64,000 bases of DNA from contig NZ_BDFD01000002.1 in NCBI RefSeq assembly GCF_001895085.1, positions 1 to 64,000 on the forward strand. Direction: 5' to 3'. The notes beneath the pieces were generated by a model, which was not told the origin of the DNA, searched no databases, and worked only from the letters and a program-made list of their open reading frames with translations. This stretch comes from Mariprofundus micogutta (GTDB lineage Bacteria; Pseudomonadota; Zetaproteobacteria; Mariprofundales; Mariprofundaceae). The position numbers and the translations under genes are program-made. The number at the start of each line of letters is the position of its first letter. Position 1 is the stretch's first letter. This document shows positions 36,741-46,512 of this stretch, one piece after another.

Positions 36741-38003
36741 TTACACCTCCGGTTTCTGACCCTTTTCATCTACATAGTAGAGTACGATAGCACCGGCTGC
36801 AAACAGGACAACAATCACCAGAATCGAGAAACGGGCACTGCCCGACAAGACACTTGCCACCCCCATCAACAGCGGCCCGAACACCGTAGCAAACTTGCCC
36901 AGCATATTGAAAAAGCCAAAAAATTCCGCAGCCTGACCTTTGGGAATCAAGCGAGCATACATCGAACGAGACAGTGCCTGTATACCACCCATCACCAGCC
37001 CGATAGCCGCGGCCAGCCAGTAAAAGTCATTCTCATTCTGCATGGTCGAACTCCAGATGCAGGCCAGCGCATAAATACAGATACTGACAATAATTACCCG
37101 CTTGGCGCCAAACTTGCCGCCCAACCAACCTGCAGCAAGCGCAGCTGGAAACGCAATAAATTGAGTCATCAGAAGCGCGGCAATCAGTACATCGGAGTTA
37201 AATTCAAGTGACAGCCCATAATCAACAGCCATATGCGCCACTGTGTTTACACCATCGATATAGAGGAAGTAGGCAATCAGAAATAACCAAACCTGCCTGA
37301 GCGATCGAAGATGATGAAGGGTATCACCAAGCTGGTGAAAACCTGCTTTTGCTGATGCCAGCAAACCCTTGCGTCCTGTTTCTCCAGCCTCCTGAACAAA
37401 TAACGCTACCGGAATCGTAAACAGAGCCCACCAGATGGCCACAGTCAGGAATGACCAGCGTACCGCTTCTACCTTGTCGGCAAGCAAGAACCAGTCTGGA
37501 TGCAGGGTCATCACGACATTAACGGCAAACAGGATTCCGCCACCGATATAACCAAGCGCATAACCCAGTGCAGATACCCGATCCAGTTCATGTTGCTCTG
37601 CGACATCAACAATCAGAGCATCGTAAAAGACATTGGCACCGGAAAATGCGATGGCACCGAAGAGATAGACCAGCACTGCCATAAGCCACTGCCCCTCATT
37701 AACCAGAAACAGGGCTGCAGTCATCACCACGGCAAGTGATGTGAAAGAGAGCATCATCTGCTTCTTCAAGCCACCCTGGTCGGCCATTGCGCCTAAAACA
37801 GGGGCTACCAGCGCAATCACCAGACCTGCAACAGCGTTGGCCACGCCAAGCCAGAAAGTGGACTCATTGGCAGTCAGATCATTTGCCCAGTACTGTTTAA
37901 AAAACACAGGAAAAAAGCCAGCCATCACAGTCGTGGTATAGGCCGAATTTGCCCAATCATAGAGCGCCCACGCATAGATCGTTTTACGGTTAGTGTCAGC
38001 CAT
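36741..38003 (-). CDS. UMF1-type MFS transporter (Atg22-like)
   Basis: A 420-residue transporter with about 12 membrane helices. It starts with IYAWALYDWANSAYTTTVM, the signature of the UMF1 family related to yeast vacuolar effluxer Atg22, with DQGGLKKQM in loop 2-3, and FYDALIVDVAEQHELDRVSALGYALGYIGGG in two adjacent parts. Substrate unknown; amino-acid or peptide-like solutes are guessed for relatives. It is followed directly by lemA. Confidence 0.88.
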   Translation of the reverse strand: MADTNRKTIYAWALYDWANSAYTTTVMAGFFPVFFKQYWANDLTANESTFWLGVANAVAGLVIALVAPVLGAMADQGGLKKQMMLSFTSLAVVMTAALFLVNEGQWLMAVLVYLFGAIAFSGANVFYDALIVDVAEQHELDRVSALGYALGYIGGGILFAVNVVMTLHPDWFLLADKVEAVRWSFLTVAIWWALFTIPVALFVQEAGETGRKGLLASAKAGFHQLGDTLHHLRSLRQVWLFLIAYFLYIDGVNTVAHMAVDYGLSLEFNSDVLIAALLMTQFIAFPAALAAGWLGGKFGAKRVIIVSICIYALACIWSSTMQNENDFYWLAAAIGLVMGGIQALSRSMYARLIPKGQAAEFFGFFNMLGKFATVFGPLLMGVASVLSGSARFSILVIVVLFAAGAIVLYYVDEKGQKPEV

Positions 38004-38056
38004 CAGTGTAATTTAAATGCTGTGCGGAAATTTAGCGAGTCAATTCGATGAGCACT

Positions 38057-39130
38057 TCACTCCTTTGGCCAACTTCCATCGCTATAGGGCAGCATCCATA
38101 GATGACTGTACCAGTAATAAGAATGATGATTATCCTTTGCCTGCACGGTACAGGTATATTTGCTGCGACCGGCAGCAAGTGGCTGGTCAGCTTGAATTTC
38201 AAATATGTCTTTTTCCCGGTCCAGCCAGTTTATATGCATCGGTTTTCCAGCCAGATAGCAATTCAGGGCATGTTTATCAAAATCACCATTACCGAGTTGC
38301 AGAGCCAGGACAGGCCTCCTTTGATCTGCAGGCAGAACATTTTCATCACCAGTCAGGACTGTTAGCGGTAGCGGCCTGCTGTTCACACGTTGTTGAAACA
38401 GCTCTTTGACGGCATAAGTTCCCATCACAGGAAAACGCGGTAAGGCCTGCGGGTCTGATAAATAACCTACAGCACCGGACTGCTGGGCAAAAGCTGTATA
38501 ACCCATGTCTTGCAGTAGTTTTTTCAGTGCCGGGTCGAACTCACCATAGGGGTAGGCAAACAATCTGGGAGCCGCTCCAGTTTCAGTCTCGATGCGTTGC
38601 TGTGCTTTACTGATATCCGCTTTCACTCTCTCTCGCCAGGCAGAATCGCTCTCTCCGAATAAATGCCGAACCAGATGATCGTGCCTCATTGTATGATTAA
38701 CAATAGCCCCGCCTGCACGTTTAACCTGGCGCAATTCATCCCAGTTCATATATGCGCCAAACCTGTGATCTATTGCCTGCGGATTCACAAATACAGCAAA
38801 CGGCCAGTTCCGTTTTTTCAATAATGGCACGGCATGTTCCAAAACGGAGCGATAACCATCATCAAATGTAATAGCAATACTCTTCTCAGGCAGAGGCTGC
38901 CTGTTTGCCAGCTTCCTGGTTAGCTCATCCAGAGGCAGAATATGAAAACCATGCTTATGCAGATAATTCAGATGCTCGGCAAATCGGTCCGGCGTCACAC
39001 TGGTAATAGCAGGCGTATCTTCACCCACATGGTGGTAAAGCAGGACTACAGCATGTTCAGCAGCCTGAAGCGGCTTCAGCCAGAACAGACAGATCAGGAA
39101 TAAAACGGGAATTAGCAGCTTAAATCTCAT
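38057..39130 (-). CDS. Exported polysaccharide deacetylase family protein
   Basis: A 357-residue protein with an N-terminal signal (LLIPVLFLICLFWLKPLQA) and a NodB-homology domain: LLYHHVGED, AITFDDGYRSVLEHAVP with the catalytic Asp pair, NHTMRHDHL with the metal His pair and FAYPYGEFDPAL. It removes acetyl groups from an N-acetylated glycan in the periplasm; sequence is closest in style to the N-terminal half of PgaB and similar enzymes. The C-terminal ~120 residues (after 240) have no recognised domain. Located 53 bases ahead of the UMF1 gene, so possibly cotranscribed. Confidence 0.85.
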   Translation of the reverse strand: MRFKLLIPVLFLICLFWLKPLQAAEHAVVLLYHHVGEDTPAITSVTPDRFAEHLNYLHKHGFHILPLDELTRKLANRQPLPEKSIAITFDDGYRSVLEHAVPLLKKRNWPFAVFVNPQAIDHRFGAYMNWDELRQVKRAGGAIVNHTMRHDHLVRHLFGESDSAWRERVKADISKAQQRIETETGAAPRLFAYPYGEFDPALKKLLQDMGYTAFAQQSGAVGYLSDPQALPRFPVMGTYAVKELFQQRVNSRPLPLTVLTGDENVLPADQRRPVLALQLGNGDFDKHALNCYLAGKPMHINWLDREKDIFEIQADQPLAAGRSKYTCTVQAKDNHHSYYWYSHLWMLPYSDGSWPKE

Positions 39131-39211
39131 ATCATCTCCTGAACCTCATTATAGCACCCTGCGCTGCGGCAATGTGTTGATAGTTGCAGTGGGTGCTGAC
39201 AAGGAGATTTC

Positions 39212-39649
39212 ATGCGTGCCATTATACAACGAGTCAGCAGCGCTATGCTTGTGACCCCCGCCACGAATCCGAAAAAAATCGGCAAGGGCATTGTGGCTCT
39301 GATCGGCATTGAAAAAGGCGACAACGAGACTTCGATCAAACGTATGTCTGAAAGATTGCTTGGTTATCGCATCTTCCCCGATAGCGATGGGCGCATGAAT
39401 CTGAGTATTTCCGATATCAACGGTGAACTGTTACTGGTACCCAATTTCACTGTTGCCGCCGACACAAAAAAAGGAAGCCGTGCTGGTTTTTCAACTGCTG
39501 CAGCCCCTGATGAAAGCAAGCGGCTGTTCTCCATGTTTATTGATACTGTTTCTGAAGCTCCGCTTCGTACAATGAGTGGCATCTTTGCTGCAGATATGCA
39601 GATCACCCTGACCAATGACGGCCCTGTCACATTCATTCTGGAGAGCTGA
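39212..39649 (+). CDS. dtd: D-aminoacyl-tRNA deacylase
   Basis: A 145-residue DTD: MRAIIQRVSSAMLV, LIGIEKGDN, LLVPNFTVAADTKKGSRAGFSTAA with the conserved SQFTL-like strand altered to VPNFTV, and the C-terminal MQITLTNDGPVTFIL with the Gly-Pro-type motif reading DGPVTF. It hydrolyses D-Tyr and other D-aminoacyl or Gly-mischarged tRNA. The strand normally reading (S/L)SQFTL here reads LVPNFTV, so the active-site Ser/Thr pair is altered in part. AAGGAG precedes the ATG. Confidence 0.9.
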   Translation: MRAIIQRVSSAMLVTPATNPKKIGKGIVALIGIEKGDNETSIKRMSERLLGYRIFPDSDGRMNLSISDINGELLLVPNFTVAADTKKGSRAGFSTAAAPDESKRLFSMFIDTVSEAPLRTMSGIFAADMQITLTNDGPVTFILES

Positions 39650-39731
39650 TTCCGGATAGATAACAGCATCATACTATACCGCCAAATCATTGCCATTGGA
39701 CAACAATCAAGAAGCGTGAAACACTCACTGC

Positions 39732-39737
39732 TATAAT
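39732..39737 (+). promoter_or_regulatory. Candidate -10 box (TATAAT) before the third SPOR gene
   Basis: A perfect TATAAT 29 bases before the start codon at 39766. No convincing -35 hexamer lies at 16-18 bases upstream. Confidence 0.4.
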
Positions 39738-39765
39738 GAATCACGCAGACTGAAGGAATCAAATC

Positions 39766-40506
39766 ATGGCCAGCGACAATTTCATAAAGCAGGATGCTGA
39801 TGAAGGTTTTATACCTCAAGCCTATGATGAATATGGCACAGACGGTCTCCCTGAAAATGGTCAAACACTGAAGCATGACGATGCCAACCTTCTCGGTGAT
39901 CTGCTCAATGAGTTAAGTGAACCCGAGCTGCCAGCCCCGCCCTTCACAGAAGAGAAAAGTAGTGGCTTCATGCTTCCTGTTATTATTCTGTTTCTACTGG
40001 CTGCCGGAGTTCTCTATACACTTTTAGCACCATCTCACACAAACAGCCCACCTGCTGCAACCGGGCTTGCCACAATCAATCATCAACTCAGTTCATCAAT
40101 GGATAAACCGGTCGAGCAGAAAAACCGGCCTGCACCTCAGCATGTCGCTGTGCCTGAAAAAATATCATCTGCAGACATACCAGAGGCAAAAGCCAGAGCA
40201 AATAAAGAGCAAGCACCTTCCACAGCTACAGTGGTAAGTAAAACACAGAAACCTGATAACGACAGCCACGGCCCTCCATGGGCATTGAATGTGGTATCGC
40301 TAACGAACAAACAATATGCAGATGAACATTTATCCGAATTGAATGCAGCCGGTTTTGCGGCTGAGTTGATAGAAATCACCATTAACGGCAACACGTGGTA
40401 CCGTATCCGTATCCCCGGCTTTGCCAGCGTTCGTGACGCCAATAAAACTGCTGCTGAAATTGCACAAAAGACGCCGTACAAAGATAGCTGGGCTGGCGGC
40501 TATTAA
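39766..40506 (+). CDS. SPOR-domain membrane protein (third in window)
   Basis: A 246-residue bitopic protein: acidic cytoplasmic part (1-65), one helix (VIILFLLAAGVLYTLLA, about 70-86), a Pro/Ala/Lys linker, and a SPOR domain from about 168 with WALNVVSLTNKQYADEHLSEL and WYRIRIPGFASVRDA. The final pattern WYR.RI.GF is the same as in the two tandem SPOR proteins at 7.8-10.7 kb. Expected at the septum via glycan binding; DedD/FtsN-like size but orthology not shown. It is followed 12 bases later by the DASS transporter. Confidence 0.82.
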   Translation: MASDNFIKQDADEGFIPQAYDEYGTDGLPENGQTLKHDDANLLGDLLNELSEPELPAPPFTEEKSSGFMLPVIILFLLAAGVLYTLLAPSHTNSPPAATGLATINHQLSSSMDKPVEQKNRPAPQHVAVPEKISSADIPEAKARANKEQAPSTATVVSKTQKPDNDSHGPPWALNVVSLTNKQYADEHLSELNAAGFAAELIEITINGNTWYRIRIPGFASVRDANKTAAEIAQKTPYKDSWAGGY

Positions 40507-40518
40507 AGTGCTATCGAT

Positions 40519-41973
40519 ATGATCAGCAACAAAAATATGGCCCGTATGCTGGGGCCATTCACGGCAATACTCTGTCTGTTTCTGGTCGATATTCCAGAGC
40601 ACCCTGCAGCGCCTGCCATGCTTGCTGTTGCTTTGTGGATGGCAATTTGGTGGATCACTGAATGTGTACCGCTGGCCCTGACCGCACTGATTCCACTGAT
40701 CTTTTTCCCGCTCATGGGCATAGCCAGCGGTAAAGAGATTGCACCGCGATATTTTAACAGCATTATCTTCCTGTTTATCGGTGGCTTCCTTATTGCCCAG
40801 GCCATGGAAAATACCGGTTTGCATAAACGCATTGCCCTGAACATGCTGGCCCGCCTGCACGCAAGCCCGCTTCAGCTTGCCATCGGCTTCTCAGTGGCTA
40901 CGGCATTTCTTTCCATGTGGATCTCCAACACAGCCACGACCATGTTAATGGTAACCATTGCCCTGCCGCTACTGCAGCGTTTAATGGAAGAACACAAAGC
41001 GGAAAATATCGCGCCGATGGCAACCAGTTTTCTGCTTATTATTGCCTATTCAGCCAATATCGGTGGCATGGGTACACCGGTCGGTACAGCACCGAATCTG
41101 GTCTTTCTGGAAAACTTGCGGGTTTCAGCCCCAGACATGGCTCCTTCATTTCTGGAATGGATGATGGTTGGCATCCCCATGGTCGTAATTGGTCTGCTTG
41201 TACTTTTTGCAGTACTGGGCCCCGGATTGGCAAGATTACCATGGCAGGTATCCGACGGCTCTGCACTCAAAGAGTCGTTAAAAGAGCTTGGCCCGGTACG
41301 CTTTGATGAAAAAGCAGTGGGCTGGATACTTACCCTGACGGCCATCTTATGGATGAGTCGTAAAGGCATAAGCACGGATAGCTTTACTATTCCCGGCTGG
41401 GCAAGCCTGTTGCCATATAAAGGTGTGGATGACGGTACAGTAGCAATATTTATGGCAAGTCTGTTATTCCTCTTCCGTAGTGAAAACAGTGGCACCATCC
41501 TCAACAGTGAATCATTTCGAAGATTACCCTGGGACATTGTTATTCTGCTCGGTGGAGGTTTTGCTCTGGCATCAGGCATGCAGGGCTCAGGGCTTTCAGC
41601 ATGGATTGGCAGCCAACTCGAATTCCTCAGGGAGGTTCCACTTCCGCTCATGATGCTGGGCATCGCACTGGTGATTATTTTTCTGACTGAAATCACCAGT
41701 AACACTGCAACGACTCAGGTCATGCTGCCCATTCTAGCAGCAGCAAGCCTTGCCAGTGGACTCGATATCACTTCGACACTGCTGGTGGCAACTCTATCTG
41801 CCTCGTGCGCATTTATGCTACCGGTTGCAACACCACCCAATGCTATTGTGTTCGGCTCTGGACACGTACCGATGCAGTCCATGGTCAAGGCGGGAATCAG
41901 ATTGAATTTGATAATGATTTTTGTTGTAACAGCCGTGGTTTACCTGATGCGCCCCCTACTACCGGCCATCTAG
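40519..41973 (+). CDS. DASS-family (SLC13) anion:Na+ symporter
   Basis: A 484-residue transporter with 11-12 membrane segments. The two SNT motifs that bind Na+ and the substrate carboxylate are present, WISNTATTMLM near residue 136 and EITSNTATTQVMLP near 395, together with NIGGMGTPVGTAPN and the loop VATPPNAIVFGSG. Likely substrates are C4-dicarboxylates or similar anions such as sulfate. Begins only 12 bases after the SPOR gene. The protein is intact and of typical family length. Confidence 0.92.
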   Translation: MISNKNMARMLGPFTAILCLFLVDIPEHPAAPAMLAVALWMAIWWITECVPLALTALIPLIFFPLMGIASGKEIAPRYFNSIIFLFIGGFLIAQAMENTGLHKRIALNMLARLHASPLQLAIGFSVATAFLSMWISNTATTMLMVTIALPLLQRLMEEHKAENIAPMATSFLLIIAYSANIGGMGTPVGTAPNLVFLENLRVSAPDMAPSFLEWMMVGIPMVVIGLLVLFAVLGPGLARLPWQVSDGSALKESLKELGPVRFDEKAVGWILTLTAILWMSRKGISTDSFTIPGWASLLPYKGVDDGTVAIFMASLLFLFRSENSGTILNSESFRRLPWDIVILLGGGFALASGMQGSGLSAWIGSQLEFLREVPLPLMMLGIALVIIFLTEITSNTATTQVMLPILAAASLASGLDITSTLLVATLSASCAFMLPVATPPNAIVFGSGHVPMQSMVKAGIRLNLIMIFVVTAVVYLMRPLLPAI

Positions 41974-41991
41974 GTCTGTTTCATAACAGGA

Positions 41992-42303
41992 TTATTTACT
42001 GTTGATCCAACCGCGAATTTCCAACTGGGCAGGGATAGCGACCTGAGCCAACACGACATCGATATCAAAGTTCTTATTGCGATCCCAAATTTCGGCAATG
42101 GCATCCCCGCAAGCTGTTAATAAACGGGCATCTTCATGGTCGTTACAGGCGCATTCAATTAGTGATTTCAGTGCTTTGTCAGAATCGTGATGACCAAGAT
42201 AAGTGGCGGCCGAATCACGTAGCTGCAGTGACTCGTTTTTATTGAGAAGTGTCTCCAATAAAAACAGTGTGCGCTCCTCATCATTCGCAAATTCTTCCAC
42301 CAT
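41992..42303 (-). CDS. Small helical, HEAT-repeat-like protein
   Basis: A 103-residue all-helical acidic protein. Repeating helix pairs, with LQLRDSAATYLGHHDSDKALKSLIECAC-type spacing (RDSAATYLGHHDSDKAL shown), resemble a short HEAT or Armadillo solenoid as in phycobilisome lyase-like proteins. The start at 42303 follows AGGGAG; the frame continues upstream to a TTG at 42363 without conservation. Function unknown. Convergent with the DASS transporter. Confidence 0.6.
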   Translation of the reverse strand: MVEEFANDEERTLFLLETLLNKNESLQLRDSAATYLGHHDSDKALKSLIECACNDHEDARLLTACGDAIAEIWDRNKNFDIDVVLAQVAIPAQLEIRGWINSK

Positions 42304-42553
42304 ACCATCTCCCTGTATTAACGCACTAAACATGCGCAGAACAGAGTGCAATGCCAAGTACAATTTTCATGCCATGCGTAAAAACAGTTAGCCGTTCATA
42401 CGTCGATGATTAGCTGAAAAAAGAAGGCTTTGCCATTGGAATCAATGCTGTTTCACCGATACAAGCATTGTCAGAGATGGTACGCCCAACGAAAGGATAA
42501 AAAAATATCAGCCTTCATCTAACAACAATAAGAAACTCTTATTCATTGCCGGA
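42304..42553. other. Intergenic, 250 bases
   Basis: Leader of the HEAT-like gene and 3' region of the MBL gene. No conserved element or gene recognised. Confidence 0.4.
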
Positions 42554-43435
42554 CTACCACTCGATGGTCAAACCCTCACGGGCCAGATCAATTTCAGGAA
42601 CATTGTATTTTCGTTTTTGCATCGAGGCTTTAAATGCTGCCTCCAGCGCATCGTCGCTACGCGTAGGTTCATGATGGGTAAGCAACACATGCCCTGCTTT
42701 CGCCTGCTCTGCCAGAGCCATGCAAGAGTTAAAGGTTCCATGCCCCCACCCCTTCTTGGCCGGGTATTCCTCTTCGGTGTAAGATGAATCGGTAATTAAC
42801 AGGTCAATGTTGCGAATCTGCTCGATAATATAATCATTCTTCTGATCTGCCAGTGACTGATACATTTCAAATTCATCATCTTCCGGGTCATAAATATTAT
42901 ATAATGGCTCATGATCACCGGTGAAAAACATCGATTTCCCATTGCTATCAATCCGGTAGCCGAAATTCACTACCGGATGGTTCATCATGACAGGGGTTAC
43001 AGTCGTTTCGCCAATGTTCACGGTCTCACCTTCTCGAAGCGTGATGTAATTGATCGTAGCGTTGAGTTCTGACTCCCGAATGGGAAAAAAGCGATACTGT
43101 AACTGGGCTGATAAAATCTCTTCAATACTATTCTGCCCGATCGGATCATATGCACCATAGATCGTGACATGATTACCGGGAATAAATAGCGGAATAAAAA
43201 ATGGTAAACCCTGAATATGATCCCAGTGTGAATGCGTATTAAATATATGGGCGCGCACCGGACCATCGGCAAGCAGCGTCTGTGACAGAGGGAAAATACC
43301 TGTCCCTGCATCAAGTATAATCAACTCTCCATCATCAGTACGGATCTCAATACAGGTGGTGTTTCCGCCATACCTGACAGTTGTCGGCCCCGGTGAAGCA
43401 ATTGAGCCCCGCACACCCCAGAAACGTACTTTCAT
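42554..43435 (-). CDS. MBL-fold metallo-hydrolase
   Basis: A 293-residue metallo-beta-lactamase-fold protein with KVRFWGVRGSIASPGP at the start, YGGNTTCIEI, NTHSHWDHIQGLPFF with the metal His/Asp cluster, MMNHPVVNFGYRI, FTGDHEP, LITDSSYTEEEY and LTHHEPTRSDD. Metal ligands are complete. The subfamily includes cyclic-nucleotide-like phosphodiesterases and RNase Z relatives, and the exact substrate is open. Its start overlaps the HDOD gene stop by one base (TAATG), so the two are translationally coupled. Confidence 0.85.
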   Translation of the reverse strand: MKVRFWGVRGSIASPGPTTVRYGGNTTCIEIRTDDGELIILDAGTGIFPLSQTLLADGPVRAHIFNTHSHWDHIQGLPFFIPLFIPGNHVTIYGAYDPIGQNSIEEILSAQLQYRFFPIRESELNATINYITLREGETVNIGETTVTPVMMNHPVVNFGYRIDSNGKSMFFTGDHEPLYNIYDPEDDEFEMYQSLADQKNDYIIEQIRNIDLLITDSSYTEEEYPAKKGWGHGTFNSCMALAEQAKAGHVLLTHHEPTRSDDALEAAFKASMQKRKYNVPEIDLAREGLTIEW

Positions 43436-44304
43436 TATGCTCTCACCATATTCAACAGACTGCTCACTTCATCTTCCAGGCTTTCCAGGTTACTGATCAC
43501 ATCTGAAACCTCACAGTTCAATCTGTTTCTTACCGGCGGACTGAAATCGCCGGCAAACGGATCTCCGTTATCACCCAGCTTCATGGTTTTGACCACGACA
43601 TTGGCTGCAGCCACAGCCAGAGTCAGGTCAGATGAATCATCGCTACAGTGAACATGGCCACGGATACAATCCACAAGTTCTTCGGGTAACTGCCAGCTTT
43701 CTGCCAACATCGCCCCTGCTTCTGCACTGGTCAGCCCCAGGAATTCAATCTCCACCTCAGGTAAAGCCAGTTGTTTCTCTCTGGCATGCTGGATGACTCT
43801 GGCATAGGTCGCCGGTTCAAACTGTACCAGTACCGCTTTACCAAAATCATGTAGCAAGCCTCCTACAAAGAAATCTGAGGCATCCCTGATTTTGAGCACT
43901 TCTTTCGCCAGATACTGAGCCACTGACGCAGTGGCCAGAGAATGGGTCAAAAAAGCTGACATGCGCAATTCAGGGATACTCTGTCGCGGCAGGGTATCCA
44001 CAGTTGCGATACTCACAGCTAGATTCTTCACCGTATTCATGCCCAGATAAACCAATGCGTGCTGAACAGATGCAACATGACGTGACAATGCGAAAAATGC
44101 TGAATTTACCAACTTGAGAATTTTCATCGTCATGACCGGGTCACGTTCAATGACGCGAACCAGATCTTTGGGACTGCAATTAATATCAGCCGACATCGTC
44201 ATCACCTGATGCACACTTTCCGGAAATGCAGGCATTGTCTCGACCATCGCAGCCAAACGTTTTTTCAGATCATTGCTGTCGGGATTCTTATGTACTGCAG
44301 TCAT
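43435..44304 (-). CDS. HDOD-domain signalling protein
   Basis: A 289-residue HDOD protein, a degenerate HD-GYP-like regulatory domain. Seen are LVRVIERDPVMTMKILKLVNSAFF-type helices (ERDPVMTMKILKLVNSA), VQHALVYLGMNTVKNLA and GGLLHDFGKAVLVQF, where HD is retained, followed by EAGAMLAESWQLPEELVDCI. The family usually transmits signals in taxis, type IV pili or c-di-GMP networks. ATG at 44304 is chosen although no good ribosome site is visible; a TTG at 44322 is possible. Coupled to the MBL gene. Confidence 0.87.
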   Translation of the reverse strand: MTAVHKNPDSNDLKKRLAAMVETMPAFPESVHQVMTMSADINCSPKDLVRVIERDPVMTMKILKLVNSAFFALSRHVASVQHALVYLGMNTVKNLAVSIATVDTLPRQSIPELRMSAFLTHSLATASVAQYLAKEVLKIRDASDFFVGGLLHDFGKAVLVQFEPATYARVIQHAREKQLALPEVEIEFLGLTSAEAGAMLAESWQLPEELVDCIRGHVHCSDDSSDLTLAVAAANVVVKTMKLGDNGDPFAGDFSPPVRNRLNCEVSDVISNLESLEDEVSSLLNMVRA

Positions 44305-44442
44305 AAGAAATAATGTCAGCAAGAACAGTGCCGTCTATTGCTAATGGGTCTTATAAAACAGATGAGGCTTGGCAAGTACGATGATTGCGCTATTCTCATG
44401 CAGAAGCGCCACCCGTAAGAGAATCCGTCAATAGTTGTTCCG

Positions 44443-44471
44443 TTGACATTAAGGCGCCTGATTCCTAACGT
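44443..44471 (+). promoter_or_regulatory. Candidate promoter for hemL
   Basis: A perfect TTGACA at 44443-44448 and TAACGT at 44466-44471 are 17 bases apart, 30 bases before the hemL start. The -10 matches consensus at only 3 of 6 positions. Confidence 0.5.
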
Positions 44472-44500
44472 CGCGACACTTTTTTATGCAAGGATATAGC

Positions 44501-45802
44501 ATGTCAGAAATTACCCAGTCCCAGAATGATTTTGAAAAAGCCAAAAAACTGATCCCCGGTGGTGTAAATTCACCTGTTCGGGCATTTAAATCGGTAGGCG
44601 GCACACCACGTTTTTTTGCAAAAGCCTCCGGTGCCTATGTTTGGGATGTCGACAACAACCAGTATATTGATTATGTCGGTTCATGGGGTCCGATGATTCT
44701 AGGCCACACCCACCCTGATGTGGTGAAAGGCGTTCAGGAAACTGCTGCTCTCGGCATGAGCTTCGGCGCACCATGCGAACTGGAAATTGATCTGGCTCAG
44801 CTCGTGATCGATATGGTGCCATCCATTGATGTAGTCCGCTTTGTAAATTCCGGTTCGGAAGCCACCATGAGTGCGCTGCGTCTGGCACGCGGTTTTACCG
44901 GTCGAGACAAGTTCATCAAATTTGATGGCGGCTATCATGGTCATGCAGATGGTTTCCTCGTCAAAGCCGGATCCGGTGCCGCTACATTCGGTGAACCCGA
45001 TTCCGCCGGCGTGCCAGCTGATTACGCAAAATTGACGCTTACTGCCCCGTTTAACGACATCGAAGCAATCAAAACCCTGTTTGCTGAAAATAAAGGTGAA
45101 ATCGCCTGCATCATCGTTGAACCTGTACCCGGCAATACAGGTGTGATGGATCTGATGTCGGGTGGTTTCCTTCAGGCACTGCGTGACATTTGTGATGCCG
45201 AAGGTGCTCTGCTCGTGTTTGATGAAGTGATGTGTGGCTTCCGTGTTGGGGCCGGTGGCGCGCAGGAGCGTTTTGGAATCAAACCTGATCTGACCTGTCT
45301 GGGTAAAATCATCGGTGGTGGTCTGCCTGTCGGTGCCTACGGCGGTCGTGAAGAGATTATGCGCAAGATTTCACCCGATGGTCCTGTCTATCAGGCTGGC
45401 ACCCTGTCCGGCAATCCGCTGGCCATGCGTGCTGGCCTTGAGACATTGAGCCGCCTGCGTGCAGACGGTTTCTATGAAGAACTGGAGCGCAAAACTACAC
45501 GTCTGGTCGAAGGACTGCTTGAGGGCTGCAAAGCTGCCGGTGTGCCTGCTGTCGCCAATCAGGTAGGTGCCATGTTTACGGTCTTCTTCACAGAACTGGA
45601 TGCAGTCACCTGCTGCTCTGATGTGAGCAATCATTGTGATCTGGCTTTTTTCGGTAAGTTTTTCAATGCTATGCTGGATGAAGGTGTGTATCTGGCCCCT
45701 TCCCAGTACGAAGCAGCATTTATGTCTGCCGCCCATACAGATGAAGATGTGGAAAACACCATCGCTGCTGCCGGGCGTGCGCTCGCGAAACTGACTGCAT
45801 GA
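44501..45802 (+). CDS. hemL: Glutamate-1-semialdehyde 2,1-aminomutase
   Basis: A 433-residue PLP enzyme giving 5-aminolevulinate in the C5 heme pathway. Typical stretches: [65 protein letters not shown] and [16 protein letters not shown] with the PLP lysine, then [15 protein letters not shown]. The start at 44501 follows AAGGAT; ATG at 44486 would add five residues. The stop overlaps hisI by 4 bases, an unusual heme-histidine pairing that seems to be an operon of convenience. Confidence 0.97.
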   Translation: MSEITQSQNDFEKAKKLIPGGVNSPVRAFKSVGGTPRFFAKASGAYVWDVDNNQYIDYVGSWGPMILGHTHPDVVKGVQETAALGMSFGAPCELEIDLAQLVIDMVPSIDVVRFVNSGSEATMSALRLARGFTGRDKFIKFDGGYHGHADGFLVKAGSGAATFGEPDSAGVPADYAKLTLTAPFNDIEAIKTLFAENKGEIACIIVEPVPGNTGVMDLMSGGFLQALRDICDAEGALLVFDEVMCGFRVGAGGAQERFGIKPDLTCLGKIIGGGLPVGAYGGREEIMRKISPDGPVYQAGTLSGNPLAMRAGLETLSRLRADGFYEELERKTTRLVEGLLEGCKAAGVPAVANQVGAMFTVFFTELDAVTCCSDVSNHCDLAFFGKFFNAMLDEGVYLAPSQYEAAFMSAAHTDEDVENTIAAAGRALAKLTA

Positions 45803-46155
45803 GTCTATTAGACGCCATCACCTTCAACGATGCCGGACTGGTTCCTGCTATCGCACAGGATGCAGCCACTGGTCGTGTACTGATGATGGCATGGATGAAT
45901 CAGGAAGCTTTTGAGCATACCTTGTCTACAGGCTTCGCCCACTACTATTCCCGCTCACGCCAGAAGCAGTGGAAAAAAGGCGAATCATCCGGCCATGTGC
46001 AGAAAGTGATAGAGATGTACCTGGACTGTGACGGCGATACGCTACTGCTGAAAATCGAGCAGACCGGACCAGCTTGCCACACCAACCGTGAGTCCTGCTT
46101 TTATAAACAGCACATGGATGGAGAATGGACCACCATTGAGGAGCCAATGACATGA
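45799..46155 (+). CDS. hisI: Phosphoribosyl-AMP cyclohydrolase
   Basis: A 118-residue HisI with the Zn/Mg-binding residues in [54 protein letters not shown]. It opens the ring of PR-AMP in histidine synthesis. ATGA overlaps link it to hemL before and hisE after; in many bacteria hisI and hisE are fused, here they are separate genes. Confidence 0.96.
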   Translation: MSLLDAITFNDAGLVPAIAQDAATGRVLMMAWMNQEAFEHTLSTGFAHYYSRSRQKQWKKGESSGHVQKVIEMYLDCDGDTLLLKIEQTGPACHTNRESCFYKQHMDGEWTTIEEPMT

Positions 46156-46463
46156 GTGATGTACTTAAAGAACTGGCGGCGGTGCTGGAAGCGAGAAAAT
46201 CCGAGTCGGCCGATTCATCCTATGTGGCTTCCCTGTATGCCAAACCGGACAAGATGCTCGAAAAAATCGGTGAGGAAGCGGTGGAAACCATCATCGCCGC
46301 CAAGAATGGCGACCGCGACCAGATCATCTACGAAACCGCTGATCTCTGGTTCCACTCCATGGTGATGTTAGCCCAGAAAGACCTCTCGCCTGACGATGTT
46401 CTCAATGAGCTGGCTCGCCGTTTCGGTGTTTCCGGCCACGAAGAAAAAGCTTCGCGCAAGTAG
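46152..46463 (+). CDS. hisE: Phosphoribosyl-ATP pyrophosphatase
   Basis: A 103-residue all-alpha NTP pyrophosphohydrolase with [32 protein letters not shown], of which [17 protein letters not shown] is the MazG-like metal site, and [14 protein letters not shown]. Hydrolyses PR-ATP to PR-AMP, the step before hisI. Overlaps hisI by 4 bases. Confidence 0.96.
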   Translation: MSDVLKELAAVLEARKSESADSSYVASLYAKPDKMLEKIGEEAVETIIAAKNGDRDQIIYETADLWFHSMVMLAQKDLSPDDVLNELARRFGVSGHEEKASRK

Positions 46464-46512
46464 GCTACGGCTATTTTCAAATGGGTTTAGCAAGGCATAA
46501 TCTCGGAACCCA

